Positions 1-5,959 of a DNA stretch of 5,959 nucleotides are shown one piece after another (the stretch's first letter is position 1; each line of letters begins with the position of its first letter). The notes under the pieces were generated by a model. It was given only the letters and a program-made list of their open reading frames with translations, had not been told where the DNA came from and made no database searches. Source of the DNA: JBOGZD01 sp050697155 (GTDB lineage: Bacteria > Actinomycetota > Thermoleophilia > Solirubrobacterales > 70-9); NCBI GenBank assembly GCA_050697155.1, contig JBOGZD010000146.1, positions 1 through 5,959 of the forward strand, read 5' to 3'. The position numbers were made by a program, and so were the translations under genes.

Positions 1-816
1 CTCCGCCCGGGCGCGGAGCGCGAGCCGCCGCAGCCCCGGCTCGAAGCGGGCGAGCGCGTCGGCGTCGATGGCGACCGCCCCCGCGCCGGCGCCGGCGGCG
101 TCGAGCGCTTCGAGCACTACCCGGTCGAGCAGCTCGGCCTCCTCGGCGAGCTCGGCGCGAGTCTCGGCGATGTTCCGCTCTGTCCCGGGGTTCAGCTCGC
201 GCAACACCGTGAGCACCTCGGCCCGGATCCGGTTGCGGGCGAACCGCCGGTCCTCATTCGTCTCGTCGTCGGCGAAGGCCAGGCCCGCCGCCGCCGCGAG
301 CTCGCGCACCCGCTGGCGCTCGAGTCCCAGAAGCGGGCGGACGATCCGCCCCCGGCGCGGAGGCATCCCGAGCAGGGCGCGGCTTCCCGGCGAGGCCGCC
401 AGCCGGTAGAGCACGGTCTCGGCCTGGTCGGTGCGGGTGTGTCCGGTGATGATCCAGTCGGCGCTGGTTCTCACGCGCAGCCTCTCGGCGGCGTCGTAGC
501 GGGCATCGCGCGCCGCAGCTTGCACGTTGGCGCCGGGCTCGAGCTCCGGCCGCTCGAGGTGGAGGTCGATCCGCAGCGCGGCGCACAGCCGCCGCGCCGC
601 CGCCTCTCCCTCCGGTGCCCCGGCCCGCAGCCGGTAGTTGAGGTGCAGGGCGTGGACGGCCTCGGCGCCCAGCGCGCGGGCGGCGCCCGCGGCGGCGCAC
701 GCGGAGTCGGCTCCGCCGGAGACCATCACCACCACCGAGCATCCGGGATCGGCGACGCCGCTGGCGCGAATCGCGTCGGCCAGCTCGGCGAGCGCCTCCT
801 CCTTGCCCGCGGTCAC
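1..816 (-). CDS. tilS: tRNA(Ile)-lysidine synthase TilS (3' end beyond window)
   Basis: TilS uses ATP and lysine to convert C34 of the CAU-anticodon tRNA(Ile) to lysidine in the cytoplasm, so the tRNA reads AUA and is charged with isoleucine. The minus strand is open for 272 codons and runs off the left edge. Seen directly: the PP-loop motif SGGADS at residues 33-38, preceded by the hydrophobic strand VVVMV; HLNYRLR at 58-64; and the family block GHTRTDQAETVLYRL at 125-139, followed by GMPPRRGRIVRPLL. These fix the N-terminal catalytic domain; part of the following helical domain is present and the C-terminus is missing. The start is GTG at 816, the only start codon between an in-frame TAA (838-840) and the PP-loop; no clear ribosome binding site precedes it, while a purine-rich stretch lies just inside the gene. 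It follows the cyclase gene after 93 bp and may be co-transcribed. In many actinobacteria hpt and ftsH come next, but that lies outside the window. Confidence 0.95.
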   Translation of the reverse strand, partial: MTAGKEEALAELADAIRASGVADPGCSVVVMVSGGADSACAAAGAARALGAEAVHALHLNYRLRAGAPEGEAAARRLCAALRIDLHLERPELEPGANVQAAARDARYDAAERLRVRTSADWIITGHTRTDQAETVLYRLAASPGSRALLGMPPRRGRIVRPLLGLERQRVRELAAAAGLAFADDETNEDRRFARNRIRAEVLTVLRELNPGTERNIAETRAELAEEAELLDRVVLEALDAAGAGAGAVAIDADALARFEPGLRRLALRARAE

Positions 817-909
817 GACCGCATCACGTGGGCGATGTTACGCGCCGCCGATGCGGAGAAATCGCCACGAACGCGCGCCTTGCGGCATCAATCCATCGCC
901 TCCGACCAT

Positions 910-2148
910 CTATTGGTCGAGCTCGTCCGCCTGGCGCGCTCGCGCGACGAAGAGCTCCGCCGGCTCGGGAAAGCCCTTGAGGTCGACCCGGCCGATCGGG
1001 TCGAACTCGAGATAGCGCGAGTCGCCGATCGCGTCGACGACGGCGGTGGTCACCATCACCTCGCCGCCGAGCGCCCGGGCGACGACCCGGTGGGTGAGGT
1101 TGACCTCGGTGCCGAAGTAGTCGCCGTCCCGGTAGACCGCGCGGCCGGAGTGGATGCCGACGCGCGGCTGCGGGCGCTCGCCGAACAGCGCGAGGAACCC
1201 GACCGCCCACTCGGTAAGCGTCACCGGGTCCGGCGAGACGATCATCACCTCGTCGCCGATCGTCTTCACGATCAGCGCCTCCGCCGGCAGGGTCGCCTCG
1301 ACCGTCTCGACGAAGCGCTCGACCAGGTCGAGCGCCTCCTCGTCGCCCTCCTCCTCGGTGTAGCGGGTGAAGCCGGTGAGGTCGACGAAGCAGAACGCCA
1401 TCTGCACACGGCCCATCTGCCGCGCGCTGGGGAAGTCGACCTCCATGTGGCCGACGACGTCCTGCTCGATGTAGAAGCGCAGGTAGCGCTGGTGGATGTA
1501 CTCCATCAGCGGCGAGGTCAACGGCAGCAGGTCGCGGGCGAGCCCCTCCATCTCGCCGGCCATCTCGATCGCGTCGACCCCCTGGCGGATCAGCGGCTCG
1601 TGGACGAAGAGGTGGAACAGGCGCACCTCGGCCTCGGCGATCTTGCGGATCGACTGGGCGTAGACGCGGACGAGCTGCAGCAGCGCCACCAGCGGGAAGC
1701 CGGAGCGCAGCACCGCGGCCATCTGCTCGATCGCCTCGAGGTCCTGATCGTTGAGGGTTCCCTCGAGCGCGGTCGGCGTCCCCAGCAGGGTCATCACCCG
1801 CTCGATCAGCTCCTCCTCGAGCCCGGTGCGCCGCGCCGCCTCCGCCCGTCCGATCGTCGCCTCCCGGCCGGGGAACAGGTCCTCGACGTAGCCGAACGCG
1901 AGGCGGCCGTCGCGGACGGCGCGGCGCAGCTCTTCCAGCGAATGGCCGCGCTCGCGCATCCTCGCGACCACCCGCGCCTGCGCCGCGGCGGCGGTCGTCC
2001 ACTGACCGCGCCGCACCGGGACCACCCCGGCACGGGCCCAGCGCTTCAGGGTCGTCGCCGAGACGCCGGAGATCTCCGCCGCCTCGTTGATCGAGATCAG
2101 GTCTTCGGCCAAGGGCGCCTGATCGTAGTTGCCCCCAGGTGGCTGCAA
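910..2148 (-). CDS. Class III adenylate/guanylate cyclase with N-terminal MerR-like HTH
   Basis: Predicted soluble 412-residue nucleotide cyclase making cAMP (or cGMP) from ATP (GTP). Residues 17-65 look like a MerR/excisionase-type winged helix: ISINEAAEISGVSATTLKRW, then a short wing and a basic helix. Residues 66-235 are helical and resemble the adenylate-cyclase regulatory domain known from mycobacterial Rv1264 (SLEELRRAVRDGRLAF, then LLQLVRVYAQSIRKIAEAE). The catalytic domain spans about 245-405. Its key residues are all visible: metal ligand D256 in FVDLTGF, K295 and metal ligand D299 in KTIGDE, D343 in DYFGTEVN, and N350/R354 in NLTHR. It therefore looks active, probably as a homodimer. 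No membrane segment is seen. The start is TTG at 2148; the upstream frame reaches a stop without any other start codon. A TTG at codon 13 is the alternative. It has its own promoter and a long structured leader. DNA binding by the HTH, and autoregulation, are inference. Confidence 0.9.
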   Translation of the reverse strand: MQPPGGNYDQAPLAEDLISINEAAEISGVSATTLKRWARAGVVPVRRGQWTTAAAAQARVVARMRERGHSLEELRRAVRDGRLAFGYVEDLFPGREATIGRAEAARRTGLEEELIERVMTLLGTPTALEGTLNDQDLEAIEQMAAVLRSGFPLVALLQLVRVYAQSIRKIAEAEVRLFHLFVHEPLIRQGVDAIEMAGEMEGLARDLLPLTSPLMEYIHQRYLRFYIEQDVVGHMEVDFPSARQMGRVQMAFCFVDLTGFTRYTEEEGDEEALDLVERFVETVEATLPAEALIVKTIGDEVMIVSPDPVTLTEWAVGFLALFGERPQPRVGIHSGRAVYRDGDYFGTEVNLTHRVVARALGGEVMVTTAVVDAIGDSRYLEFDPIGRVDLKGFPEPAELFVARARQADELDQ

Positions 2149-2170
2149 ACCGGCGCCTGCCGGTGTCCTC
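2149..2170 (-). promoter_or_regulatory. Hairpin between Shine-Dalgarno-like GAGGA and the TTG start of the cyclase
   Basis: On the minus strand GAGGA (2170-2166) is followed one base later by a 6-bp hairpin ACCGGC-AGGC-GCCGGT (2164-2149), which abuts the TTG start at 2148. Linear spacing from GAGGA to the start is 17 nt, too long for normal initiation. Folding the hairpin would bring the two almost together. Whether it sets the spacing or blocks ribosomes is not decidable from sequence. Confidence 0.35.
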
Positions 2171-2266
2171 GCCCGATCGTCTCGGTCACGTGCGCATTAG
2201 GCACGCTCCCTTCGCCGATCGGGCTGCGTCCTGGGCAGGCTTGGTTTTCGCCGCCTGGCCCTAATG

Positions 2267-2293
2267 GGACGACGGGGCGGGGCCCCGTCGTCC
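2267..2293 (-). repeat. 12-bp perfect inverted repeat with 3-nt loop
   Basis: The arms GGACGACGGGGC (2267-2278) and GCCCCGTCGTCC (2282-2293) are perfectly complementary around a 3-base loop, the most stable hairpin in the window. The flanks TAATG (2262-2266) and CATTA (2299-2303) extend the pairing across a 5-base bulge. It lacks a U-run on either strand, so it is not a classical terminator; it lies in the middle of the cyclase leader. Confidence 0.8.
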
Positions 2294-2418
2294 GCGGGCA
2301 TTACGGCCCGCTACGTCGGCCGCGGCGCTTTCGCGCCTCGCGAGCCTCGCACCGCGAGCCCCAGTCGCCGAAGGGCCGGCGGTCGGCGGACCCACTACTG
2401 GCCTACTGCCGTCTTGAA

Positions 2419-2441
2419 GCAACGAGGCTACGCCTCGAAGC
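2419..2441. promoter_or_regulatory. Palindrome overlapping the -10 box: operator candidate
   Basis: The 15-bp inverted repeat CGAGGC-TAC-GCCTCG (2423-2437) is perfect apart from its 3-bp centre. After two mismatched positions on each side it is flanked by a matching GC pair, giving an imperfect 23-bp palindrome. It covers the -10 hexamer of the cyclase promoter and part of the spacer, where a dimeric repressor or MerR-type activator would bind. The cyclase downstream carries a MerR-like HTH, so autoregulation is a natural but untested idea. Confidence 0.4.
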
Positions 2442-2453
2442 GCCCCCCGTCAA
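2425..2453 (-). promoter_or_regulatory. Sigma-70-type promoter for the cyclase leader
   Basis: On the minus strand TTGACG (2453-2448) matches the -35 consensus at five of six positions. After an exact 17-nt spacer comes TAGCCT (2430-2425), which keeps the T, A and final T of the -10 box. A start near 2420 is expected, giving a leader of about 270 nt before TTG 2148. It lies just beyond the terminator-like hairpin of the upstream operon, as expected for a new transcription unit. Confidence 0.5.
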
Positions 2454-2466
2454 CATCAATGGCCAT

Positions 2467-2496
2467 CTAGAGGCTTGACCCACATAAAGCCTCTAG
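2467..2496 (-). terminator. Hairpin at the end of the lipid operon, probable terminator
   Basis: A perfect 10-bp stem CTAGAGGCTT/AAGCCTCTAG encloses a 10-nt loop. On the minus strand it contains the TAG stop of the SCP2-like gene in its 5' arm. No run of U follows, so it would be a U-less terminator or an RNA 3'-end stabiliser. The next promoter begins about 14 bp further on. Confidence 0.5.
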
Positions 2497-2951
2497 CTCG
2501 CCACAAGGTCCGGATAGCCGCTCGCGATCACCTTGCGGTATGGCTCGCAAAGGAGCCGGGTCGCCGGCAAATAGAGGACCGCGACCCTGGACTCGCCGTG
2601 AAAGTGGACCTGGCCGCGGGCGATCGCGATCGCGAGGCTCTCCCGACCTTGCAGGTAGCGGTTGGCGACCGCCGCGCTCATCGTCAGCTCAAGCTTCGGA
2701 TCCCAGTCGACGTCGTCGGAGAACGACCAGCGGATGTGCCGGGCGCCTGCCGCGGCGGCAGCGAGGTTGAGCACCATCTGCGCGTCGGGGAACTCGAACC
2801 GCATCCGCAACCCGGCGGCGCGGATCAGCGGCCCGACCCGCTCGTCGCCATCGGCGACCGCGAGCGCCTCATCGAGCGCGGCCCGGAACTCGGCCGGGCG
2901 CACCGCAGCCCGCTCAGCCCGCGCTCTTCCGGTCGCTGTTGCCGAACTCAT
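2493..2951 (-). CDS. SCP2 sterol-carrier-like lipid-binding protein
   Basis: A 152-residue soluble protein with the pattern of an SCP-2 sterol-transfer domain. Residues 47-90 show the alternating strands LRMRFEFPDAQMVLNLA and HIRWSFSDDVDWDPKLELTM. Residues 91-125 follow the conserved helix-strand block in which a small domain binds before a G-x-hydrophobic-x-G strand (VANRYLQGRESLAIAIARGQVHFHGE). Such domains hold lipids or fatty acyl chains in a hydrophobic tunnel; no catalytic residues are expected. The first ~20 residues are Ala/Arg-rich and probably disordered. The start taken is ATG 2951, the first after an in-frame TAG, but GGAGG touches this ATG with no spacing, so GTG at codon 17, preceded by GAGCGGG, is a possible alternative. 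It lies 44 bp after the acyltransferase and ends inside a terminator-like hairpin. It probably handles lipid substrate or product for its operon partners; the ligand cannot be inferred. Confidence 0.75.
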   Translation of the reverse strand: MSSATATGRARAERAAVRPAEFRAALDEALAVADGDERVGPLIRAAGLRMRFEFPDAQMVLNLAAAAAGARHIRWSFSDDVDWDPKLELTMSAAVANRYLQGRESLAIAIARGQVHFHGESRVAVLYLPATRLLCEPYRKVIASGYPDLVAS

Positions 2952-2995
2952 CCTCCGCGCTGGACTCTATTGCCACAAGGCGGCGGGCCGGAGCG

Positions 2996-3951
<956 letters not shown>

Positions 3952-3955
<4 letters not shown>

Positions 3956-4008
3956 AACGCCTGGATCCCGCTTCGCACCACAATCATCCAAATCTGTTCC
4001 GCGCTCAT
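3952..4008 (-). CDS. 18-codon mini-ORF linking epimerase and acyltransferase genes
   Basis: The frame reads MSAEQIWMIVVRSGIQAL and stop. Its ATG overlaps the epimerase stop as ATGA (4008-4005), and its TGA overlaps the probable acyltransferase start as GTGA (3955-3952). Two consecutive 4-bp overlaps are the standard arrangement for translational coupling by reinitiation, so this may be a translated relay rather than a functional peptide. The peptide is moderately hydrophobic with no recognisable motif. The alternative is that the acyltransferase begins further upstream (TTG 4036 or TTG 3991), making the mini-ORF a coincidence. Confidence 0.35.
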
Positions 4009-5030
4009 CGGCGCGCGCCTGCCAGGCGGTCGGCAAGCGCTCCCGGATGCAGCGCCGGGCCCACCCGCCGGCCCTGGGTCACCGCGACGAGGTCGCTCAC
4101 CGCCCCGACGGTGTCGAAGCGCGGCCGGTAACCGACCTCCTCACGCAGCCTGGTGTTATCGATCCCGCGCCCGAAGCGCAGCAGCCGCACCGCGTCGCCA
4201 TGAAGCGGCCCCGCCCCGAGCCGTCGACCGAGCCGCTCCATCGCCGGGCCGAAAAGCGGGTGGGGAACGGGCAGCGCCGGCCGGCGAGCGAGTCGGAGCA
4301 GGCGGCTGAGCGAGATCGAGCCGTCGGGAGCGACGTTGACCGGCCCGCGAGCCGGGTTCGCGACCACCGCCTCGAGCGCCCCGGTGGCGTCGTCCGCGTG
4401 CAGCAGCTGGAGCCGGGGGTCGAACCCGAGCTGGACCGGGACCACGGGCAGGCTCAGGTAGCGGACCAGCGGCGTGTCGAGGCCGGCTCCGATCTCGGGC
4501 TGGTAGCGCAGCATGCAGCAGACCAGGTCGGGGTGGCGCCGGGCGAAGTTGTCGAAGTACTCCTCGAGCTCGGAGATGTCGCGCTGGAAGCGGGTTCGCA
4601 GCGGTGCGCTGCGGGCGAGGTCCTCGGTGTAGAAGCAAGGTGCGGCGCCCTCGCAACCGTAGATCGTCGCCGAGCCGCGAACGATCACCCGCTCGAGCGT
4701 CTCGGTCCGCTCGCATGCGGCGAGCAGCTGGAGGGTGCCGATCACGTTGATCTCGTGCAGCGCCTTCGCTGGGCGCCCGGGCCCGGGGTAGAGCACGATC
4801 CCGCAGTGGACGATCGTGTCGGCCCGGGTCGAGGGCAGGACGCGCGAGATCAGCGGGCTGCGGATGTCCGCCTCGATGAAGTCGGTGCGCGGCAGCTCGA
4901 CGGCGGGCCGGCGGCTGTCGATCCCGGCGAGGTACTCGATCCCCGGATCGCGCTCGAGCCGCCGGGCGAGCTCGCTGCCCCAGTGGGTCGAGATGCCGGT
5001 GATCACGATCCGCCGGCCGGACGAAGGCAT
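4005..5030 (-). CDS. Atypical NAD-dependent epimerase/dehydratase-like SDR
   Basis: A 341-residue extended short-chain dehydrogenase/reductase-fold protein. The Rossmann start is VITGISTHWGSELARRL (residues 9-25) with TG at 11-12 and G18; the middle glycine of the usual TGxxGxxG is absent. D38 ends the second strand, suggesting NAD rather than NADP. EADIRSP (53-59), DTIVHCG (71-77), NVIGTLQLL (95-103), GSATIYG (119-125) and the C-terminal GRGIDNTRLREEVGYRP (287-303) follow the nucleotide-sugar epimerase plan. The catalytic Y-x-x-x-K is missing: the expected site reads RTRFQRDIS (145-153), with Phe 148 for Tyr and Ile 152 for Lys. It may bind a nucleotide-sugar or lipid substrate without classical SDR chemistry. 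The start is ATG 5030, directly after the preceding TAG, with GAGGG four bases upstream. It sits just before the acyltransferase, as remembered for Rv0501-Rv0502. The substrate is not known. Confidence 0.85.
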   Translation of the reverse strand: MPSSGRRIVITGISTHWGSELARRLERDPGIEYLAGIDSRRPAVELPRTDFIEADIRSPLISRVLPSTRADTIVHCGIVLYPGPGRPAKALHEINVIGTLQLLAACERTETLERVIVRGSATIYGCEGAAPCFYTEDLARSAPLRTRFQRDISELEEYFDNFARRHPDLVCCMLRYQPEIGAGLDTPLVRYLSLPVVPVQLGFDPRLQLLHADDATGALEAVVANPARGPVNVAPDGSISLSRLLRLARRPALPVPHPLFGPAMERLGRRLGAGPLHGDAVRLLRFGRGIDNTRLREEVGYRPRFDTVGAVSDLVAVTQGRRVGPALHPGALADRLAGARR

Positions 5031-5483
5031 CTAACCCTCAGCTTCAGGTGGAAGGTCGCCGCTCGGCGGACGCTGCGGTTCCGCTCGAGGCTCGTCCGGG
5101 CCCAGGGTGCGCTCGAGCTCGGCCAGCCGCTGCTCGAGCCGCTCGAGCCGGCGGGCGAGCTCGCCGGTCGCCCCCTGGCCCCGGCGCGCCAGCTCCGCTC
5201 CCGCCTCCTGGCCCCGGCGGGCGACCTCGTCGCGCGTCCTCTGGCCCCGGCGGGCGAGCTGCTCCCCGGTCTCGCGCCCGCGGCGGACGACCTCGTCGAC
5301 GAGCTCGCCCGCTCGCTCGCGCGTGCTCGCCGCCGAGCCCGTCGTGGCCTCCATCGTGCGCTCGATCGCCGTTCGCAGGGCGTCGGTGACGCCGCTCTCG
5401 TCGCCGGGCGGGCGCGGTGGCTCCGAGGGAGCATCGCCGCCCTCCCCGGAGGGCGGCGTCGGTGTCGGCGGGGACTCGCTCAT
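5031..5483 (-). CDS. Hypothetical protein with 11-residue amphipathic repeats
   Basis: I do not recognise a named family. The 150-residue product begins with a Pro/Ser/Gly/Glu-rich, probably disordered tail (1-30), has a helical stretch from about 31, then five consecutive 11-residue units at 66-120 (for example ARRGQRTRDEV, ARRGQEAGAEL, ARRGQGATGEL), a leucine-rich coiled-coil end (113-127) and an acidic Pro-rich tail. No signal peptide or membrane segment is visible. Hendecad repeats form right-handed coiled coils or amphipathic helices that lie on lipid surfaces, as in apolipoproteins and phasins. With acyltransferase and SCP2 genes in the same operon, a lipid-surface or phasin-like scaffold is a guess. 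The start is ATG 5483, with GGGGG four bases upstream; an upstream ATG at 5627 would cover 146 bp of the divergent gene and is rejected. The stop TAG touches the epimerase ATG, so the genes are translationally linked. Confidence 0.7.
   Translation of the reverse strand: MSESPPTPTPPSGEGGDAPSEPPRPPGDESGVTDALRTAIERTMEATTGSAASTRERAGELVDEVVRRGRETGEQLARRGQRTRDEVARRGQEAGAELARRGQGATGELARRLERLEQRLAELERTLGPDEPRAEPQRPPSGDLPPEAEG
5124..5288 (-). repeat. Five degenerate 33-bp tandem units encoding hendecads
   Basis: On the plus strand TGGCCCCGGCG recurs at exact 33-bp intervals (near 5177, 5210 and 5243), with weaker copies at both ends. Each unit encodes an 11-residue block beginning A/V-R-R. The DNA-level similarity of the three central units suggests expansion by in-frame duplication, and the number may vary between strains. 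Confidence 0.7.
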
Positions 5484-5959
5484 GCCGCCCCCGGAGGATA
5501 ATTCCGCACCGTTGCCCGCCACCCTCCGCCCCACCGCTCCGATCGCCGCCGACGTGCTGCTGCCGTCGGATCCCGGGCTCGCCCTCGCGCTCGCCCAGGA
5601 CCTGCTCGAGCGCCCGCGGATGGCCAACCACCACCACGGCCTCTGGGGCTACTCGGGCAGCCGCCGCGGCGGCCCGGGCGAGCTGACGGTCCAGGCGACC
5701 GGGCTCGGCGGGCCGAGCGCGGTGGCGGTCGGAGCCGACCTGATCGAGCTCGGCGCCCGGCGGCTGGTCCGGGTGGGCTGCTGCCGCCCGCTCTCGCAGG
5801 CGGTCGGCGATGAGGACGCCGTCGTCGCCGATGCGGCCCTCGCCAGCGACGGCGCCAGCCAGGCGCTCGGCGCCCGTGGCGAGATCGCCGGTGACGGCGC
5901 GCTCACCCGCGCCCTGCTCGCCGCCGCGCCCGCCGCCCGGTCGGCCACCGTCGCCGGGG
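5482..5959 (+). CDS. Nucleoside phosphorylase family protein (3' end beyond window)
   Basis: The open frame runs off the right edge after 159 codons. It matches the N-terminal half of the PNP/uridine phosphorylase fold, which splits nucleosides with phosphate into base and (deoxy)ribose-1-phosphate. Seen: ADVLLPSDPGLALALAQDLL (23-42), corresponding to the phosphate-loop LPGDPxRA with Gly changed to Ser and Arg to Leu; GLWGYSGSRRGG (53-64); VQATGLGGPSAVAV (70-83), the family signature; and ELGARRLVRVGCCRPL (89-104), corresponding to RVGTCGA with Thr to Cys and the following Gly to Arg. These changes at phosphate-binding positions make canonical phosphorolysis doubtful. Substrate-specific residues lie outside the window. 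The start ATG 5482 has GGGGA seven bases upstream; TTG 5512 with GGAGG 14 bases upstream is the alternative and would remove the overlap with the divergent operon. It is the only plus-strand gene here. Confidence 0.8.
   Translation, partial: MPPPEDNSAPLPATLRPTAPIAADVLLPSDPGLALALAQDLLERPRMANHHHGLWGYSGSRRGGPGELTVQATGLGGPSAVAVGADLIELGARRLVRVGCCRPLSQAVGDEDAVVADAALASDGASQALGARGEIAGDGALTRALLAAAPAARSATVAG

Larger units (their letters stand above)
2149..2420 (-). promoter_or_regulatory. Long structured 5' leader of the cyclase gene (candidate cis-regulatory RNA)
   Basis: No convincing gene lies in this stretch. Read as minus-strand RNA it contains successive stems: 2366-2371/2383-2388; 2337-2342/2353-2358; GGCGC-GAAA-GCGCC (2337-2324), a perfect GNRA tetraloop hairpin on this strand only; 2304-2308/2318-2322; a 12-bp stem 2267-2278/2282-2293; an 8-bp stem with one bulge 2233-2240/2253-2261; and a two-tier stem 2171-2179/2216-2224 enclosing 2189-2193/2201-2205. 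The linker CATTA (2266-2262) sits exactly between two of these stems and can pair either with TAATG at 2303-2299 or with the loop of the two-tier stem (2200-2194). This looks like a switching leader or a stand-alone structured RNA. No known riboswitch class was recognised. GC-rich DNA yields many chance stems, so confidence is moderate. Confidence 0.45.

Noticed and set aside
824..2002. 392-codon minus-strand open frame in another register of the cyclase
   Set aside because: The product is Arg/Gly/Ala-rich without motifs, whereas the overlapping frame gives a complete cyclase.
2195..2224. GGCGAAGGGAG in the minus-strand leader, resembling the 3' part of a TPP riboswitch
   Set aside because: The other obligatory element (CTGAGA) and the matching stems are absent, and the downstream gene is unrelated to thiamine.
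2264..2470. 68-codon plus-strand frame in the intergenic stretch
   Set aside because: No recognisable motif and no plausible ribosome site; the same DNA is better explained by promoter, palindrome and structured leader.
439..2478. 679-codon plus-strand open frame
   Set aside because: It lies antisense to tilS and the cyclase, both with complete family motifs. Its translation is an Arg/Asp/Leu/Val-rich mix typical of high-GC shadow frames.
2149..2492. tRNA, tmRNA, RNase P RNA or SRP RNA gene
   Set aside because: None of the conserved sequence cores (TTCRA arm, tag frame, GAGGAAAGTC, GGAAGGAAGC) was found by reading either strand.
5124..5288. Regularly spaced 33-bp repeats as a possible CRISPR array
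   Set aside because: The repeats are contiguous without unique spacers and stay in frame as 11-residue protein units.
5484..5627. 48-codon N-terminal extension of the repeat protein
   Set aside because: It would overlap the nucleoside-phosphorylase-like gene, and its composition is Ser/Arg/Gly-rich shadow sequence; ATG 5483 has its own ribosome site.

Overview
The DNA is very GC-rich, with GTG and TTG starts, tight head-to-tail gene packing and long meaningless antisense reading frames. Gene content points to a high-GC actinobacterium (Actinomycetota). The cyclase architecture and the epimerase/acyltransferase pair would fit the Thermoleophilia/Solirubrobacterales, but this placement is inference, since no rRNA or other marker lies in the window.

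Layout: almost everything reads on the minus strand, right to left. The rightmost minus gene (start 5483) encodes a small hydrophilic protein built on 11-residue repeats. It is followed without a gap by an atypical NAD-dependent epimerase/dehydratase-like protein (5030-4005), an 18-codon mini-ORF (4008-3952), a PlsC-type lysophospholipid acyltransferase (3955-2996) and an SCP2-type lipid-carrier protein (2951-2493). A 10-bp hairpin overlapping the last stop codon (2467-2496) probably ends this unit. The theme is envelope or lipid metabolism: acyl transfer, a lipid-binding carrier, a reductase/epimerase-fold partner, and possibly an amphipathic lipid-surface protein.

The second minus unit starts at a recognisable promoter (-35 at 2448-2453, -10 at 2425-2430) whose -10 lies in a palindrome. 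It has an unusually long, strongly structured leader (about 2149-2420) and then a class III adenylate cyclase with an N-terminal MerR-like DNA-binding domain (2148-910). After a 93-bp gap comes tilS, tRNA(Ile)-lysidine synthase (816 to the left edge, 3' end missing). The structured leader is the main candidate for something undescribed: it holds several stable stems, a GAAA tetraloop that exists only in the minus-strand RNA, and a short linker able to pair with two alternative partners.

At the right end, a divergent plus-strand gene (5482 to the right edge, 3' end missing) encodes a nucleoside-phosphorylase-family protein. Its probable start codon shares the tetranucleotide CATG with the start codon of the minus-strand operon.
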